Positions 1 to 7,321 of a stretch of DNA of 20,775 bases are shown here, in pieces. The stretch covers positions 1 to 20,775 of the forward strand of contig JAEZHF010000081.1 in NCBI GenBank assembly GCA_023416745.1. The letters are read 5' to 3'. A model generated the notes under the pieces. It was not told the DNA's origin. It saw only the letters and a list, made by a program, of their open reading frames with translations, and ran no database searches. The stretch is from Bacillota bacterium (lineage in GTDB: Bacteria > Bacillota > Clostridia > Christensenellales > SZUA-584). Position 1 is the first letter of the stretch. Each line of letters begins with the position of its first letter. The position numbers and the translations under genes are program-made.

Positions 1-425
1 TCGCCTGTGGAACCAGTCTCTCCGATATCATCTTCAATCACAACCAGCGTTGCTCTCAAAGGCGGAACGGTGCCGTAATAAAAGACCTCGGGAGTTGCAT
101 TGACCAAGGACGCTGTTACAGGAGGTGAAGTGACGTTAACAATGCCAAAACCCACCACCTCACCTGTTTTTATCGTTGAAGCGCCTTCCAAAAAATCCCC
201 CTGAGATGTCGATATAGCAAATACGGCACCTATTAGGGACGGTGATGACTGCGTCGCCACCCACCATTCAAACACATATCTTCCAGCTTCGGAAAAAGTA
301 ATGACTCCTGTTGCGGGACTGTAACTGACATTTCCCGAAGTATATATGACTGTATCAAAAATAACATTACTGCCCGCGGCGACAGTTCCTGCTATTGTTC
401 TTTCGATTTGCAGAGCGATATTCAA
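1..425 (-). CDS. Collagen-like surface protein, N-terminal part (gene continues beyond the window)
   Basis: Partial gene; 141 codons are visible before the window edge. The start is a TTG at 423-425, preceded by a GGAGGG ribosome binding site eight bases upstream; an in-frame TAG lies 36 bases upstream, so there is no longer start. The product begins (M)NIALQIERTIAG and forms a beta-rich domain of about 130 residues with a Y-V-F-E-W-W segment and GxVITFSEAGRY, like the C1q/BclA-type domain of clostridial collagen-like proteins. The last visible residues are GETGSTG, which reads as the start of Gly-X-Thr collagen triplets. Such proteins are usually surface or spore-exosporium filaments. Base composition is more AT-rich than in the neighbouring genes. 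The collagen repeat itself lies outside the window, so the family call rests on the N-terminal domain and two triplets. Confidence 0.72.
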   Translation of the reverse strand, partial: MNIALQIERTIAGTVAAGSNVIFDTVIYTSGNVSYSPATGVITFSEAGRYVFEWWVATQSSPSLIGAVFAISTSQGDFLEGASTIKTGEVVGFGIVNVTSPPVTASLVNATPEVFYYGTVPPLRATLVVIEDDIGETGSTG

Positions 426-495
426 GGTATCTCCCTCCAGAAATAAAGAAATAGTTATCTATATATATTATAAAATAAGTAGATTAGGGTGCATG

Positions 496-522
496 AAAAA
501 AGCTCCTGCATTACAGGAGCTT
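496..522 (-). terminator. Rho-independent terminator of the Rrf2-cysE operon
   Basis: A perfect 9-bp stem (AAGCTCCTG / CAGGAGCTT, 500-508 with 514-522) with a 5-base loop is followed on the minus strand by a run of T (499-496). It starts 15 bases beyond the cysE stop codon. The plus-strand side is also followed by a T-rich stretch, so it may work weakly in both directions. Confidence 0.9.
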
Positions 523-537
523 AAGTATATTTTTATT

Positions 538-1446
538 CTACGTCTCCATCGACTTGATGTGCGGCGACGGCTGCGCGTTGAACACCGTGGAGTGCGGCGG
601 CACCGACTGCGTAAGCCACACGTTGCCGCCGATCACCGAATCGTGGCCGATGCGCGTATCTCCGCCCAGTATCGTCGCGCCCGCGTATATCACCACATTG
701 TCCTCAATATTTGGATGACGCTTGATGCCCTTGATGGGGTTGCCGTTCTCGTCCAACGGAAAGCTCTTTGCGCCCAGCGTCACGCCCTGATACAACTTCA
801 CATTGCTGCCGATGCTGCACGTCTCGCCGATGACGACGCCGGTTCCGTGGTCGATGAAGAAGCTGTCACCTATATTCGCGCCCGGATGGATGTCGATGCC
901 GGTGTTGCGGTGCGCATACTCCGTCATGATGCGCGGCACGATGGGCACACCGCAGGTGTGGATCAGGTGCGCGATGCGGAATATGCTGATGGCTTCCAGC
1001 GACGGATAGCTCAGCATGATCTCCTCCAGCGACGGCGCGGCAGGGTCGCCCTCGTACGCGGCGCGGATATCCGTCGCCAGCGTTTTGCGTATGGCCGGCA
1101 GGCCCTCAAAAATCTGTATCGTCAGCAGCTCCGCCTGCTCCATGCAGCTGGTTTCATTGAGTTCTTCATCGGCGCAGATCCGTTTCAGCAACTGCTCGAT
1201 AATCTTGCTGAGCGCGGTGGCGGTGCTGCTCATCTTGTCGCGAATCACCTTTTCCAGCCGCGCGTGGTTCACCGGCTCCTTCTCATAGATGCCCGGCAGT
1301 ATCAGCGAGCGGAGTGCTTTCAGTATGTCGATCACCTGCGTACGCGTGGCAAAGCCCAGCGCCTCGTGCTCGCACAGGCTTTCGCGGTTGACACTCACCA
1401 GCGCTTCGCCCACGCTGTTATGGGACAGCCATTCATTCAGTCTCAT
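538..1446 (-). CDS. cysE: Serine O-acetyltransferase, EpsC-type long form
   Basis: Makes O-acetylserine from serine and acetyl-CoA, the acceptor for sulfide in cysteine synthesis. The protein has 302 residues: a helical N-terminal SAT domain (about 1-180), then a left-handed beta-helix of hexapeptide repeats (about 181-290). Visible family residues are Asp185 in DIHPG, His200 in FIDHGTGVVIGE and His244 in KRHPNI, matching the catalytic Asp/His pair and active-site His of CysE. The length fits the EpsC branch rather than the shorter Bacillus CysE. The ATG at 1446 overlaps the upstream Rrf2 gene by 14 bases with GGAAG upstream, so the two genes are co-transcribed and probably translationally coupled. 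It ends just before a strong terminator. No cysteine synthase (cysK) is visible in the window. Confidence 0.93.
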   Translation of the reverse strand: MRLNEWLSHNSVGEALVSVNRESLCEHEALGFATRTQVIDILKALRSLILPGIYEKEPVNHARLEKVIRDKMSSTATALSKIIEQLLKRICADEELNETSCMEQAELLTIQIFEGLPAIRKTLATDIRAAYEGDPAAPSLEEIMLSYPSLEAISIFRIAHLIHTCGVPIVPRIMTEYAHRNTGIDIHPGANIGDSFFIDHGTGVVIGETCSIGSNVKLYQGVTLGAKSFPLDENGNPIKGIKRHPNIEDNVVIYAGATILGGDTRIGHDSVIGGNVWLTQSVPPHSTVFNAQPSPHIKSMET

Positions 1447-1873
1447 TGCCGCCGCTTCCTTCTTTATATAATTTCACGATGTTTGCTATGCTCATGCTAT
1501 CCAGCGTGCTGTTGATCTCGTGACTGATGGCCTGCCACAGCGATCGCGTCAGGCAGGCGTCGAACGATTCACAGTTCAGCGATCCGGCGTCTTCGGCGCA
1601 GCACTGCGTGGGAATCAGGTCACCTTCCAGAGCGCGCACCACTTCGCCCGCGCTGATGCTGTCCGCGGGGCGCGCCAGCAGATAGCCGCCGCCCTTGCCG
1701 CGCACGCTCGTGATGATGCCGGCGTTTTTCAGCGCGAAGAATATCTGCCCGAGATAGCGCGGGTCAATGTTCTGCCGCTGAGCCACCTGCGCGATGCTCT
1801 GATGAGCGCCGTCATACAGCGCGAGATCGGCCACGCTCATAAGCGCGTATTGTCCGTTCTTGGATATCTTCAT
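1433..1873 (-). CDS. Rrf2-family regulator with IscR-like cysteine cluster
   Basis: A 146-residue winged-helix DNA-binding protein (MKISKNGQYALM..., wing sequence GKGGGYLLARP at 59-69). Cys91, Cys92, Cys101 and Cys107 lie in the region that holds the [2Fe-2S] ligands of IscR, and the last one sits in CLTRSLW, very like CLTHxLW of IscR. The likely ligand pattern is C-x8-C-x5-C. It should sense Fe-S or cysteine status and control its own operon and the divergent nifS operon. The ATG at 1873 is chosen because the Rrf2 N-terminus starts there and GAAAGGGG lies just upstream; an open frame extends to 1960 but through promoter DNA. First gene of the operon with cysE. Confidence 0.9.
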   Translation of the reverse strand: MKISKNGQYALMSVADLALYDGAHQSIAQVAQRQNIDPRYLGQIFFALKNAGIITSVRGKGGGYLLARPADSISAGEVVRALEGDLIPTQCCAEDAGSLNCESFDACLTRSLWQAISHEINSTLDSMSIANIVKLYKEGSGGNETE

Positions 1874-1889
1874 AATTCCCCTTTCCCAC

Positions 1890-1919
1890 ATTATAGTCGC
1901 ATGCGTTTCGCGTCTGCAA
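1890..1919 (-). promoter_or_regulatory. Promoter of the Rrf2-cysE operon
   Basis: On the minus strand TTGCAG (1914-1919), an 18-base spacer and a perfect TATAAT (1890-1895). The predicted start is only about 10 bases upstream of the ATG, leaving just room for the ribosome binding site. Confidence 0.65.
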
Positions 1920-1948
1920 GTTTTATTCGTAATTGTTGTGAGTGCCTC

Positions 1949-1977
1949 TTGACAAAGCATCGTCTTGAATGTATATT
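1949..1977 (+). promoter_or_regulatory. Sigma-A-type promoter of the nifS-nifU-rrf2-metA operon
   Basis: TTGACA (1949-1954), a 17-base spacer and TATATT (1972-1977), close to consensus. It is back to back with the minus-strand promoter 30 bases away, so one regulator bound between them could act on both operons. The leader to the nifS ATG is about 55 bases. Confidence 0.8.
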
Positions 1978-1984
1978 AACATTA

Positions 1985-2018
1985 AATCATTACAAAAACA
2001 ATAGGATAATTAATGATT
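1985..2018 (+). promoter_or_regulatory. Inverted repeat in the nifS leader
   Basis: AATCATTA (1985-1992) and its exact complement TAATGATT (2011-2018) are separated by 18 AT-rich bases, just downstream of the predicted transcription start. It could be an operator for one of the two Rrf2 proteins or a weak mRNA hairpin; the AT-rich composition makes chance possible. Confidence 0.35.
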
Positions 2019-2038
2019 AGCGGAGGAGGCGCTGAAAA

Positions 2039-3232
2039 ATGGAAAAAAGGGAAGTTTATCTGGATCATGCGGCAACCACGTATGTCCGGCAGGAAGTGCT
2101 GGACGCGATGATTCCCTGCATGACTGACATATACGGCAACCCGTCCAGCCTGCACAGCTTTGGGCAGAAGGCGAAAAAGGCGCTGGACGAAGCGCGGGCG
2201 TCGGTGGCGGCGTCGATGCATGCCCGTCCGGAGGAGATATACTTCACGTCCGGCGGCACCGAGAGTGACAATTGGGCGCTGCGCGGTGTGGCGAAGGCGA
2301 GGAAAACCGGCCACATCATCACAACGAAGATTGAGCACCCTGCGGTGATCCACACTGCCGAGGAGCTGGAGAAGGCGGGCTTTTCCGTGACGTATCTCGA
2401 CGTGGACACGGACGGCGTGGTGAACCTGGAGCAACTCAAAGCAGCGCTCTCCGGCGAAACGATATTGGTCAGTATCATGGCAGCCAACAACGAGATCGGG
2501 ACGATACAGCCAATTGAGGAAATCGGGCGCATCGTGAAGGAGAACTCCAAGGCGGCGTTCCACGTGGACGCGGTGCAGGCGGCGGGCGCGATCGAGGTTA
2601 ATCTTGAAAAGTGGAAGGATGTGCACCTGCTGTCCATCTCCGGCCACAAGTTCTACGGCCCCAAGGGCGTGGGAGCGCTTTATATCCGCAAGGGAACGCG
2701 AATCAGTTCCGTGGTGTCCGGCGGGTCGCAGGAGCGCAAGAAGCGCGCGGGCACCGAGAACGTGCCGGGCGCGGTGGGGCTGGCCAAAGCGCTGGAGTTG
2801 GCCGTGGCTGAGATGCCGCAGGAAAGCGAGCGGCTGATCGGGCTGCGCGACCATATGATCGAACGCGTGCTGGCTGAAGTGCCGGGTTCGCGGCTGAACG
2901 GCCACCGGACACTGCGTCTGCCCAACAACGCGAACTTTTCCTTCGATTACATCGAGGGCGAGGGGCTGCTGATGCACATGAATATGCGCGGCGTGGCGGC
3001 GTCCACCGGGTCGGCGTGCTCGTCCGTGTCGCTGGAGCCGTCGCATGTGCTGCTGGCCATCGGCCTTCCGCACGAGACGGCGCACGGGTCGTTCCGTGTC
3101 ACGATGGGGAGAACGACCACAAAAGAAGATATCGACTATACAGTGGAGGCATTAAAAAGCGTCGTGAAGATACTGCAGGAGATGTCGCCGCTATACGATG
3201 AAAAGAAAGGAGCTTTGTGTCATGTACAGTGA
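2039..3232 (+). CDS. nifS: Cysteine desulfurase, NifS/IscS class
   Basis: PLP enzyme that takes sulfur from cysteine (giving alanine) as a persulfide for Fe-S cluster assembly. The protein has 397 residues, full length for the family. Visible are YLDHAATT at 7-14, His100 in IEHPAV, the PLP-binding Lys204 in SGHKFYGPKG, and the persulfide-forming Cys327 in STGSACSS, followed by SHVLLAIGL. The ATG follows GGAGGAGG with good spacing. The 3' end overlaps the scaffold gene by 11 bases, so the pair is translationally coupled. It is the first gene of a rightward operon with nifU, a second Rrf2 regulator and metA. Either name nifS or iscS would be acceptable; the clostridial form is usually called NifS. 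Confidence 0.95.
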   Translation: MEKREVYLDHAATTYVRQEVLDAMIPCMTDIYGNPSSLHSFGQKAKKALDEARASVAASMHARPEEIYFTSGGTESDNWALRGVAKARKTGHIITTKIEHPAVIHTAEELEKAGFSVTYLDVDTDGVVNLEQLKAALSGETILVSIMAANNEIGTIQPIEEIGRIVKENSKAAFHVDAVQAAGAIEVNLEKWKDVHLLSISGHKFYGPKGVGALYIRKGTRISSVVSGGSQERKKRAGTENVPGAVGLAKALELAVAEMPQESERLIGLRDHMIERVLAEVPGSRLNGHRTLRLPNNANFSFDYIEGEGLLMHMNMRGVAASTGSACSSVSLEPSHVLLAIGLPHETAHGSFRVTMGRTTTKEDIDYTVEALKSVVKILQEMSPLYDEKKGALCHVQ

Positions 3233-3593
3233 GAAAGTTATGGAGCATTTCTCCAATCCGCACAATGTGGGGGTGCTGGAGGACTATAATGCGGTCGGTG
3301 AGGTGGGCAACACCCATTGCGGCGACATCATGCGCATGTATTTAAAAATTGAGGACGAGGTCATCAAGGACGCGTCGTTTAAGACCTTCGGCTGCTGCGC
3401 GGCCATCGCATCGTCCAGCGTTGCGACGGATTTGATCAAGGGCAAGACCATCGATGAAGCGCTGGCGATGAAGAATGAAGACGTGGTGGAGGCACTGGAC
3501 GGCCTGCCGCCCGTGAAGGTTCACTGCTCGGTGCTGGCCGAAGAAGCCATCAAGCAAGCTATCGAGAATTACAGGAAGGGCGAGAAGGAATGA
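3222..3593 (+). CDS. nifU: Fe-S cluster assembly scaffold, NifU N-terminal/IscU type
   Basis: Scaffold on which NifS-derived sulfur and iron are assembled into clusters. The 123 residues cover the IscU-like domain only. The three cluster cysteines are present: Cys33 with Asp35 in THCGDIMR, Cys58 in FGCCAAIASSS, and Cys102 in VHCSVLAEEAI. The adjacent Cys59 replaces the usual Gly. The start at 3222 (MYSEKVMEHF) matches the family and has AAAGGAG nine bases upstream; an in-frame ATG at 3198 lies inside nifS and is unlikely. The stop overlaps the next start as ATGA. No HscA/HscB or ferredoxin genes follow, which is normal for the minimal clostridial system. Confidence 0.95.
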   Translation: MYSEKVMEHFSNPHNVGVLEDYNAVGEVGNTHCGDIMRMYLKIEDEVIKDASFKTFGCCAAIASSSVATDLIKGKTIDEALAMKNEDVVEALDGLPPVKVHCSVLAEEAIKQAIENYRKGEKE

Positions 3594-4012
3594 AGCTGTC
3601 GACACGCGGGCGTTACGGGCTGCGTGCGTTGACGGATCTCGCGATCCATCAGGATGGCAGCCCTGTGACGCTGGCGGACATCGCCCTGCGGCAGAATATA
3701 TCAGACGGCTATCTGGAGAGTATATTCTCGATGCTCAAAAAGAATGGCATCGTGCGTTCCGTGAAGGGAGCGGGCGGCGGTTACCTGCTGGCCCGGTCGG
3801 CAGCGGACATTCATGTAAGTGAGGTGCTGACGGCGCTGGAGGGCGATATGTCCATCGTCGAGCCGGACATAAAAGCAGACGATGCATATACCTTGAGCCG
3901 TTGCATTCGGGAGAACGTGTGGGATGTGGTATCGCAGCGTATCAAGGCGGTCACAGATGACATATCCCTCGAACAACTGACGCAGACTGATACGACGCAC
4001 GTGCCCGTCTGA
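3590..4012 (+). CDS. Rrf2-family regulator, CymR-like, lacking the cysteine cluster
   Basis: A 140-residue winged-helix regulator (MKLSTRGRYGLRAL; GAGGGYLLARS wing at 60-70). Unlike the regulator at 1433-1873 it has a single cysteine, Cys105 in SRCIRENVW, at the position of the last IscR ligand, so it cannot hold an IscR-type [2Fe-2S] cluster with these residues. This resembles CymR, the cysteine-metabolism repressor of Firmicutes that works with cysteine synthase. It overlaps nifU by four bases and precedes metA by 21 bases, so it sits in the operon it may regulate. The CymR-like role is an inference from sequence type and context. Confidence 0.9.
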   Translation: MKLSTRGRYGLRALTDLAIHQDGSPVTLADIALRQNISDGYLESIFSMLKKNGIVRSVKGAGGGYLLARSAADIHVSEVLTALEGDMSIVEPDIKADDAYTLSRCIRENVWDVVSQRIKAVTDDISLEQLTQTDTTHVPV

Positions 4013-4033
4013 CGCGCGGGAAGGAGAAGATCA

Positions 4034-4945
4034 ATGCCGATAAAGATACCTGAAAGTTTACCAGCTTATGAAGTGCTGAGCCGGGAGAATATATTCGTGA
4101 TGCCGGATGAGCGCGCGATGCATCAGGATATTCGACCGCTCAAAATCGTGATACTCAACATCATGCCGGACAAGATCACCACAGAGAATCAGCTGCTGCG
4201 TCTCATCGGCAATACGCCGCTGCAGGTAGAGCTGACGTTTCTGAAGACGGCGACCTACGCGTCTAAGAACACCGCACAGGAGCATCTGGACTCGTTCTAC
4301 CAGACGTTCGACGAGATCAAAAAGCACAAATACGACGGACTGATCATCACCGGAGCGCCGGTGGAGACGATGGACTTCGAAGAGGTGGACTACTGGGACG
4401 AGCTTAAGGACATCATGGAGTGGAGCAATACCCACGTGTTTTCCACGCTGCACATCTGCTGGGGTGCGCAGGCAGGGCTTTATTACCATTACGGCATTCC
4501 CAAATACCCGCTGCCCGAAAAGAAGTTCGGCGTGTTCGCGCACACATTGAACAACGATGGCAAACTCAAGCTGCTGCGCGGCTTCGACGATGTGTATTAC
4601 GTCCCGCATTCCCGCCACACCGAGGTGCGGCACGAGGACATCATCAAGGATAAGCGGCTGAACATTCTGTCGGAGTCCGAAGAGTCCGGCGTGTATATCG
4701 TATCGGCACAGCGCGGCAAGCAGGTGTTCGTGATGGGACACCCGGAATACGATCAGCTGACTTTAAAGCGCGAGTACGACAGGGACGTGGCCAAGGGGAT
4801 GGATATAAAGCCGCCGTATCACTACTTCCCCAACGACGACCCGTCGCAGCCGCCGGTGGTCTCGTGGCGGGGCCATGCGCATCTGCTGTTCGCCAACTGG
4901 CTCAACTACTACGTATATCAGGAGACACCATACGTTCTGGAATAA
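4034..4945 (+). CDS. metA: Homoserine O-acetyltransferase, MetA family
   Basis: Activates homoserine for methionine synthesis. The protein has 303 residues and the full MetA pattern: Cys142 in LHICWGAQAG, His236 and Glu238 in MGHPEYD (one residue beyond E. coli numbering), and SRHTEVR at 193-199. Residue 111 is Glu (TGAPVE); in this family Glu111 goes with acetyl-CoA use and Gly with succinyl-CoA, so the product is probably O-acetylhomoserine (MetAA). O-acetylhomoserine can take sulfide directly, which fits the sulfur-metabolism operon. The ATG is preceded by AAGGAGA. The last gene of the nifS operon; a GC-rich hairpin follows. Confidence 0.95.
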   Translation: MPIKIPESLPAYEVLSRENIFVMPDERAMHQDIRPLKIVILNIMPDKITTENQLLRLIGNTPLQVELTFLKTATYASKNTAQEHLDSFYQTFDEIKKHKYDGLIITGAPVETMDFEEVDYWDELKDIMEWSNTHVFSTLHICWGAQAGLYYHYGIPKYPLPEKKFGVFAHTLNNDGKLKLLRGFDDVYYVPHSRHTEVRHEDIIKDKRLNILSESEESGVYIVSAQRGKQVFVMGHPEYDQLTLKREYDRDVAKGMDIKPPYHYFPNDDPSQPPVVSWRGHAHLLFANWLNYYVYQETPYVLE

Positions 4946-4960
4946 AGCTTTGGCACATTG

Positions 4961-4995
4961 GCGCGCCTGCGAATCTGCGGCGCGCTATTTAATTT
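4961..4995 (+). terminator. Probable terminator after metA
   Basis: A 7-bp GC stem (GCGCGCC 4961-4967 / GGCGCGC 4979-4985) with an 11-base loop is followed by TATTTAATTTC. The T tract is interrupted, so strength is uncertain. Confidence 0.6.
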
Positions 4996-5038
4996 CTATT
5001 TGCAAAAATGCCGGCAGTTGTGATGACAGCGTTCGGCC

Positions 5039-5067
5039 TTGTGCAACGAGCCTTACCGGGATATAAT
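5039..5067 (+). promoter_or_regulatory. Promoter of the pyridoxal kinase gene
   Basis: TTGTGC (5039-5044), a 17-base spacer and a perfect TATAAT (5062-5067). The leader to the ATG at 5141 is about 65 bases with no obvious regulatory structure. Confidence 0.65.
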
Positions 5068-5140
5068 AGCCATTAGCTGCAGTTTTCTACAAAATACCGG
5101 ACAGAAAGACACAAGACAATCACTTGGGGGGAACAAGACA

Positions 5141-5989
5141 ATGCAAAAGAGAGTGGCCGCGATACATGACATATCCTGCTTTGGGAAATGCTCGCTGACT
5201 GTCGCGCTGCCGGTGATGTCGGCGGCCGGCATCGAGACCAGCGTGATACCGACTGCCGTGCTGTCCACACACACCGGCGACTTCACCGGTTTCACTTATC
5301 GTGACCTGACAGATGATATACTGCCCGTGGTGCGCCACTGGCAGACGCTGGATCTGAAATTTGACGCCATATATACCGGCTTCCTTGGCTCGTTCGAGCA
5401 GATCGACATCATGACGGAGGTGTTCGCTGCTTTGAAAACGGCGGATAACCTGATTTTGGTTGACCCGGTGATGGCGGACAACGGCAAGCTGTACAGCATA
5501 TTCCCGCCCGACTTCCCGGACGGCATGAAGAAGCTGTGCGCCCACGCAGACATCATTGTGCCCAACATGACGGAAGCGGCGCTGTTGGTGGGTGACGAAT
5601 ACTGCGAAGGGCCGTATGATATGATATTTATCGAGGCGCTGCTGGAGCGGCTGGCGGTTACCGGGCCGCAGCGCGTGGTGCTGACGGGCGTGTACTTTGA
5701 CGATGATGAGCTGGGCGCTGCCGTATACGAAAACGGAGCGGTCACATATCTGATGTCCCGCCGCATCGAAGGGTATTACCACGGCACGGGCGACCTGTTC
5801 GCGAGCGCGCTGCTGGCCGGCGTACTGAGCGGGCTGAGCCTCGCGGACGCAGCGGAGGCGGCGATCTCGCTGACGGTGGAGAGCATACAGCGCACGCGCG
5901 AAGCGGGCACCGATGTCCGCTTTGGTGTCAATTTTGAAAAGGGCCTTACAGATTTCGCACTGCGGCTGCGCGAGCGCGTCAACGCCTAA
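5141..5989 (+). CDS. Pyridoxal/pyridoxamine kinase, PdxK/PdxY-like (ribokinase fold)
   Basis: Phosphorylates B6 vitamers towards PLP in salvage. The 282-residue protein has the PdxK/PdxY N-terminus (HDISCFGKCSLTVALPV, with the substrate-side region around PTAVLSTHTG at 37-46), VDPVMADNGKLY at 108-119, PNMTEA at 141-146, and the ribokinase-family anion hole with catalytic Asp218 in YHGTGD. The ATG at 5141 is preferred because homology begins there and a G-rich Shine-Dalgarno (GGGGGG) sits upstream; the open frame reaches back to 5039, but that part overlaps the promoter. Monocistronic by appearance. PLP made here would serve the nearby cysteine desulfurase, a plausible but unproven link. Whether it prefers pyridoxal, pyridoxamine or pyridoxine cannot be read from the sequence. 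Confidence 0.92.
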   Translation: MQKRVAAIHDISCFGKCSLTVALPVMSAAGIETSVIPTAVLSTHTGDFTGFTYRDLTDDILPVVRHWQTLDLKFDAIYTGFLGSFEQIDIMTEVFAALKTADNLILVDPVMADNGKLYSIFPPDFPDGMKKLCAHADIIVPNMTEAALLVGDEYCEGPYDMIFIEALLERLAVTGPQRVVLTGVYFDDDELGAAVYENGAVTYLMSRRIEGYYHGTGDLFASALLAGVLSGLSLADAAEAAISLTVESIQRTREAGTDVRFGVNFEKGLTDFALRLRERVNA

Positions 5990-6042
5990 AATAGGCTCAT
6001 TTCTTCGTAGGAGTTTCCAAATATGATTTATATATAATTTAG

Positions 6043-6162
6043 GGGATGCCCGAAGGCATCTCCCTGACGGGATTCTCAAGGGATTAATACCCTGAGCAAT
6101 GGTTCGGGCACCCTAAAAAAGACGAAGGCTATTTGGGGTGCTGGTTGGGAGGCAGAGCCTCT
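6043..6162 (+). repeat. Dispersed intergenic repeat, copy 1, with UUCG-loop hairpin
   Basis: About 120 bases matching, in opposite orientation, the segment 20549-20644. Both copies have a short GC hairpin at one end (here GATGCC-CGAA-GGCATC, 6045-6060), a shared middle (GGGATTNTCAA..GG, then TCCCT or ACCCT, a GTGCCC/GGGCACCC element and GGGGTG-N-TGGTT), and the palindrome GAGGCAGAGCCTC at the other end (6149-6161). Read on the minus strand the hairpin has a C(UUCG)G tetraloop and a stem that extends with GGG/CCC around one bulged A, so it may terminate the leftward CDP-sugar operon. It lies between the convergent 3' ends of the pyridoxal kinase and rfbG genes. No coding potential was seen. 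Confidence 0.65.
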
Positions 6163-6192
6163 AAGATCTTTGTTTAGTATCATCCGCGGCTC

Positions 6193-7266
6193 TCAGCCGC
6201 GCATATATTCGCCTATCTGAGACAGGCACAGCGCCAGCACATTTGAGCTGGCGTAGTTTTTATACCATTCCACTGTCTTTTGCACCGTGTCGTCCACGCC
6301 CCAGACAGGCCGCCAGTCGAGGAAGTGGTGCGCCTTGCCGGAGTCGAGGTTCAGCAGGCCTGTTTCAGGCACATAGCTCGCGTCCGGGTCGCAGGCATAT
6401 CCGCCGCCGCCCCATGCAGTGATCAGTTTTTGGACGAGCTGTTCCACTGTGACGAGCCCGCTCGGGTCCGGGCCGAAGTTCCACGCGCCGGAAACGGACG
6501 TGTCGTTTTCCAGCGCGCGTGCCGTCAGCCTAAGGTATCCCATCAGCGGGTCCAGCACATGCTGCCAGGGGCGCACCGACTGCGGTCGGCGCAGTATGAT
6601 GGGCTCTCCCGCGGTCAGCGCCCGCACACAGTCGGGTACGATGCGGTCCGCCGCCCAGTCACCGCCGCCCAGCACGTTGCCGGCGCGCGCAGTGATCAGC
6701 AGCTTACCGTGATTGGCGTATTCCTCTGCGGGCAGGTACGTATGCCGCCATGCGTGTACCAGCAGCTCGCAGCAGCCCTTGCTGGATGAATAGATGTCCG
6801 AGCCGCCGATACGGTCCGTCTCGCGGTAGCCGTAGATCCACTCCCTGTTTTCGTAACTCTTGTCGCTGGTGACGATAACGCCCGCGCGGCAGCTGTCACA
6901 GCGCCGTATCTCCTCCAGCACGTTCAGAGTGCCCATCACGTTTACGTCGTAGGTAGACCGCGGGTCGCGGTAAGCGCGCAGCACCAGCGGCTGCGCTGCG
7001 AGATGCAGCACCGCGTCCGGCTGGGATTCAAGAAAAGCAGCGTGGAGCGTTTCGGCATCCCGGATGTCTGCGGTGATGTGCCGGATGCTGCGCTGCACAC
7101 CGGATAGCGTGAACACACCGTTCGGGTACTCGGGTTCCAGGCTGTAGCCCGTCACTTCAGCCCCCAGTGCGCACAGCCAGATGGTGAGCCATGCGCCCTT
7201 GAAGCCGGTATGGCCGGTCACCAGTATGCGTTTGCCCGCAAGCAATTCGAGATTAGTTGCCGTCAT
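6193..7266 (-). CDS. rfbG: CDP-glucose 4,6-dehydratase
   Basis: Extended short-chain dehydrogenase that converts CDP-glucose to CDP-4-keto-6-deoxyglucose. The 357 residues begin with a nucleotide-binding loop GHTGFKG at 18-24; the catalytic pair is Tyr159/Lys163 in IYSSSKGC, with Thr133 in VTSDKSY. The GHTGFKGAWL and DKSYENREWIYGYRE segments are characteristic of RfbG. GGGAGG sits upstream of the ATG. It is the last gene of the leftward operon whose first gene is the cytidylyltransferase that makes its substrate. The enzyme uses bound NAD+ as a catalytic cofactor. Confidence 0.95.
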   Translation of the reverse strand: MTATNLELLAGKRILVTGHTGFKGAWLTIWLCALGAEVTGYSLEPEYPNGVFTLSGVQRSIRHITADIRDAETLHAAFLESQPDAVLHLAAQPLVLRAYRDPRSTYDVNVMGTLNVLEEIRRCDSCRAGVIVTSDKSYENREWIYGYRETDRIGGSDIYSSSKGCCELLVHAWRHTYLPAEEYANHGKLLITARAGNVLGGGDWAADRIVPDCVRALTAGEPIILRRPQSVRPWQHVLDPLMGYLRLTARALENDTSVSGAWNFGPDPSGLVTVEQLVQKLITAWGGGGYACDPDASYVPETGLLNLDSGKAHHFLDWRPVWGVDDTVQKTVEWYKNYASSNVLALCLSQIGEYMRG

Positions 7267-7321
7267 TGAAACCTCCCAACAGATAAATTCATATAAATGC
7301 TTTTATTCCATATTATCGCTA

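Noticed and set aside
346..1515. A 389-codon plus-strand open frame opposite cysE and Rrf2
   Set aside because: It is rich in Arg, His and Ala, has no family features, and lies antisense to two well-recognised genes whose codon bias creates it.
1982..3085. A 367-codon minus-strand frame opposite nifS
   Set aside because: Antisense shadow of nifS, without ribosome binding site or family features.
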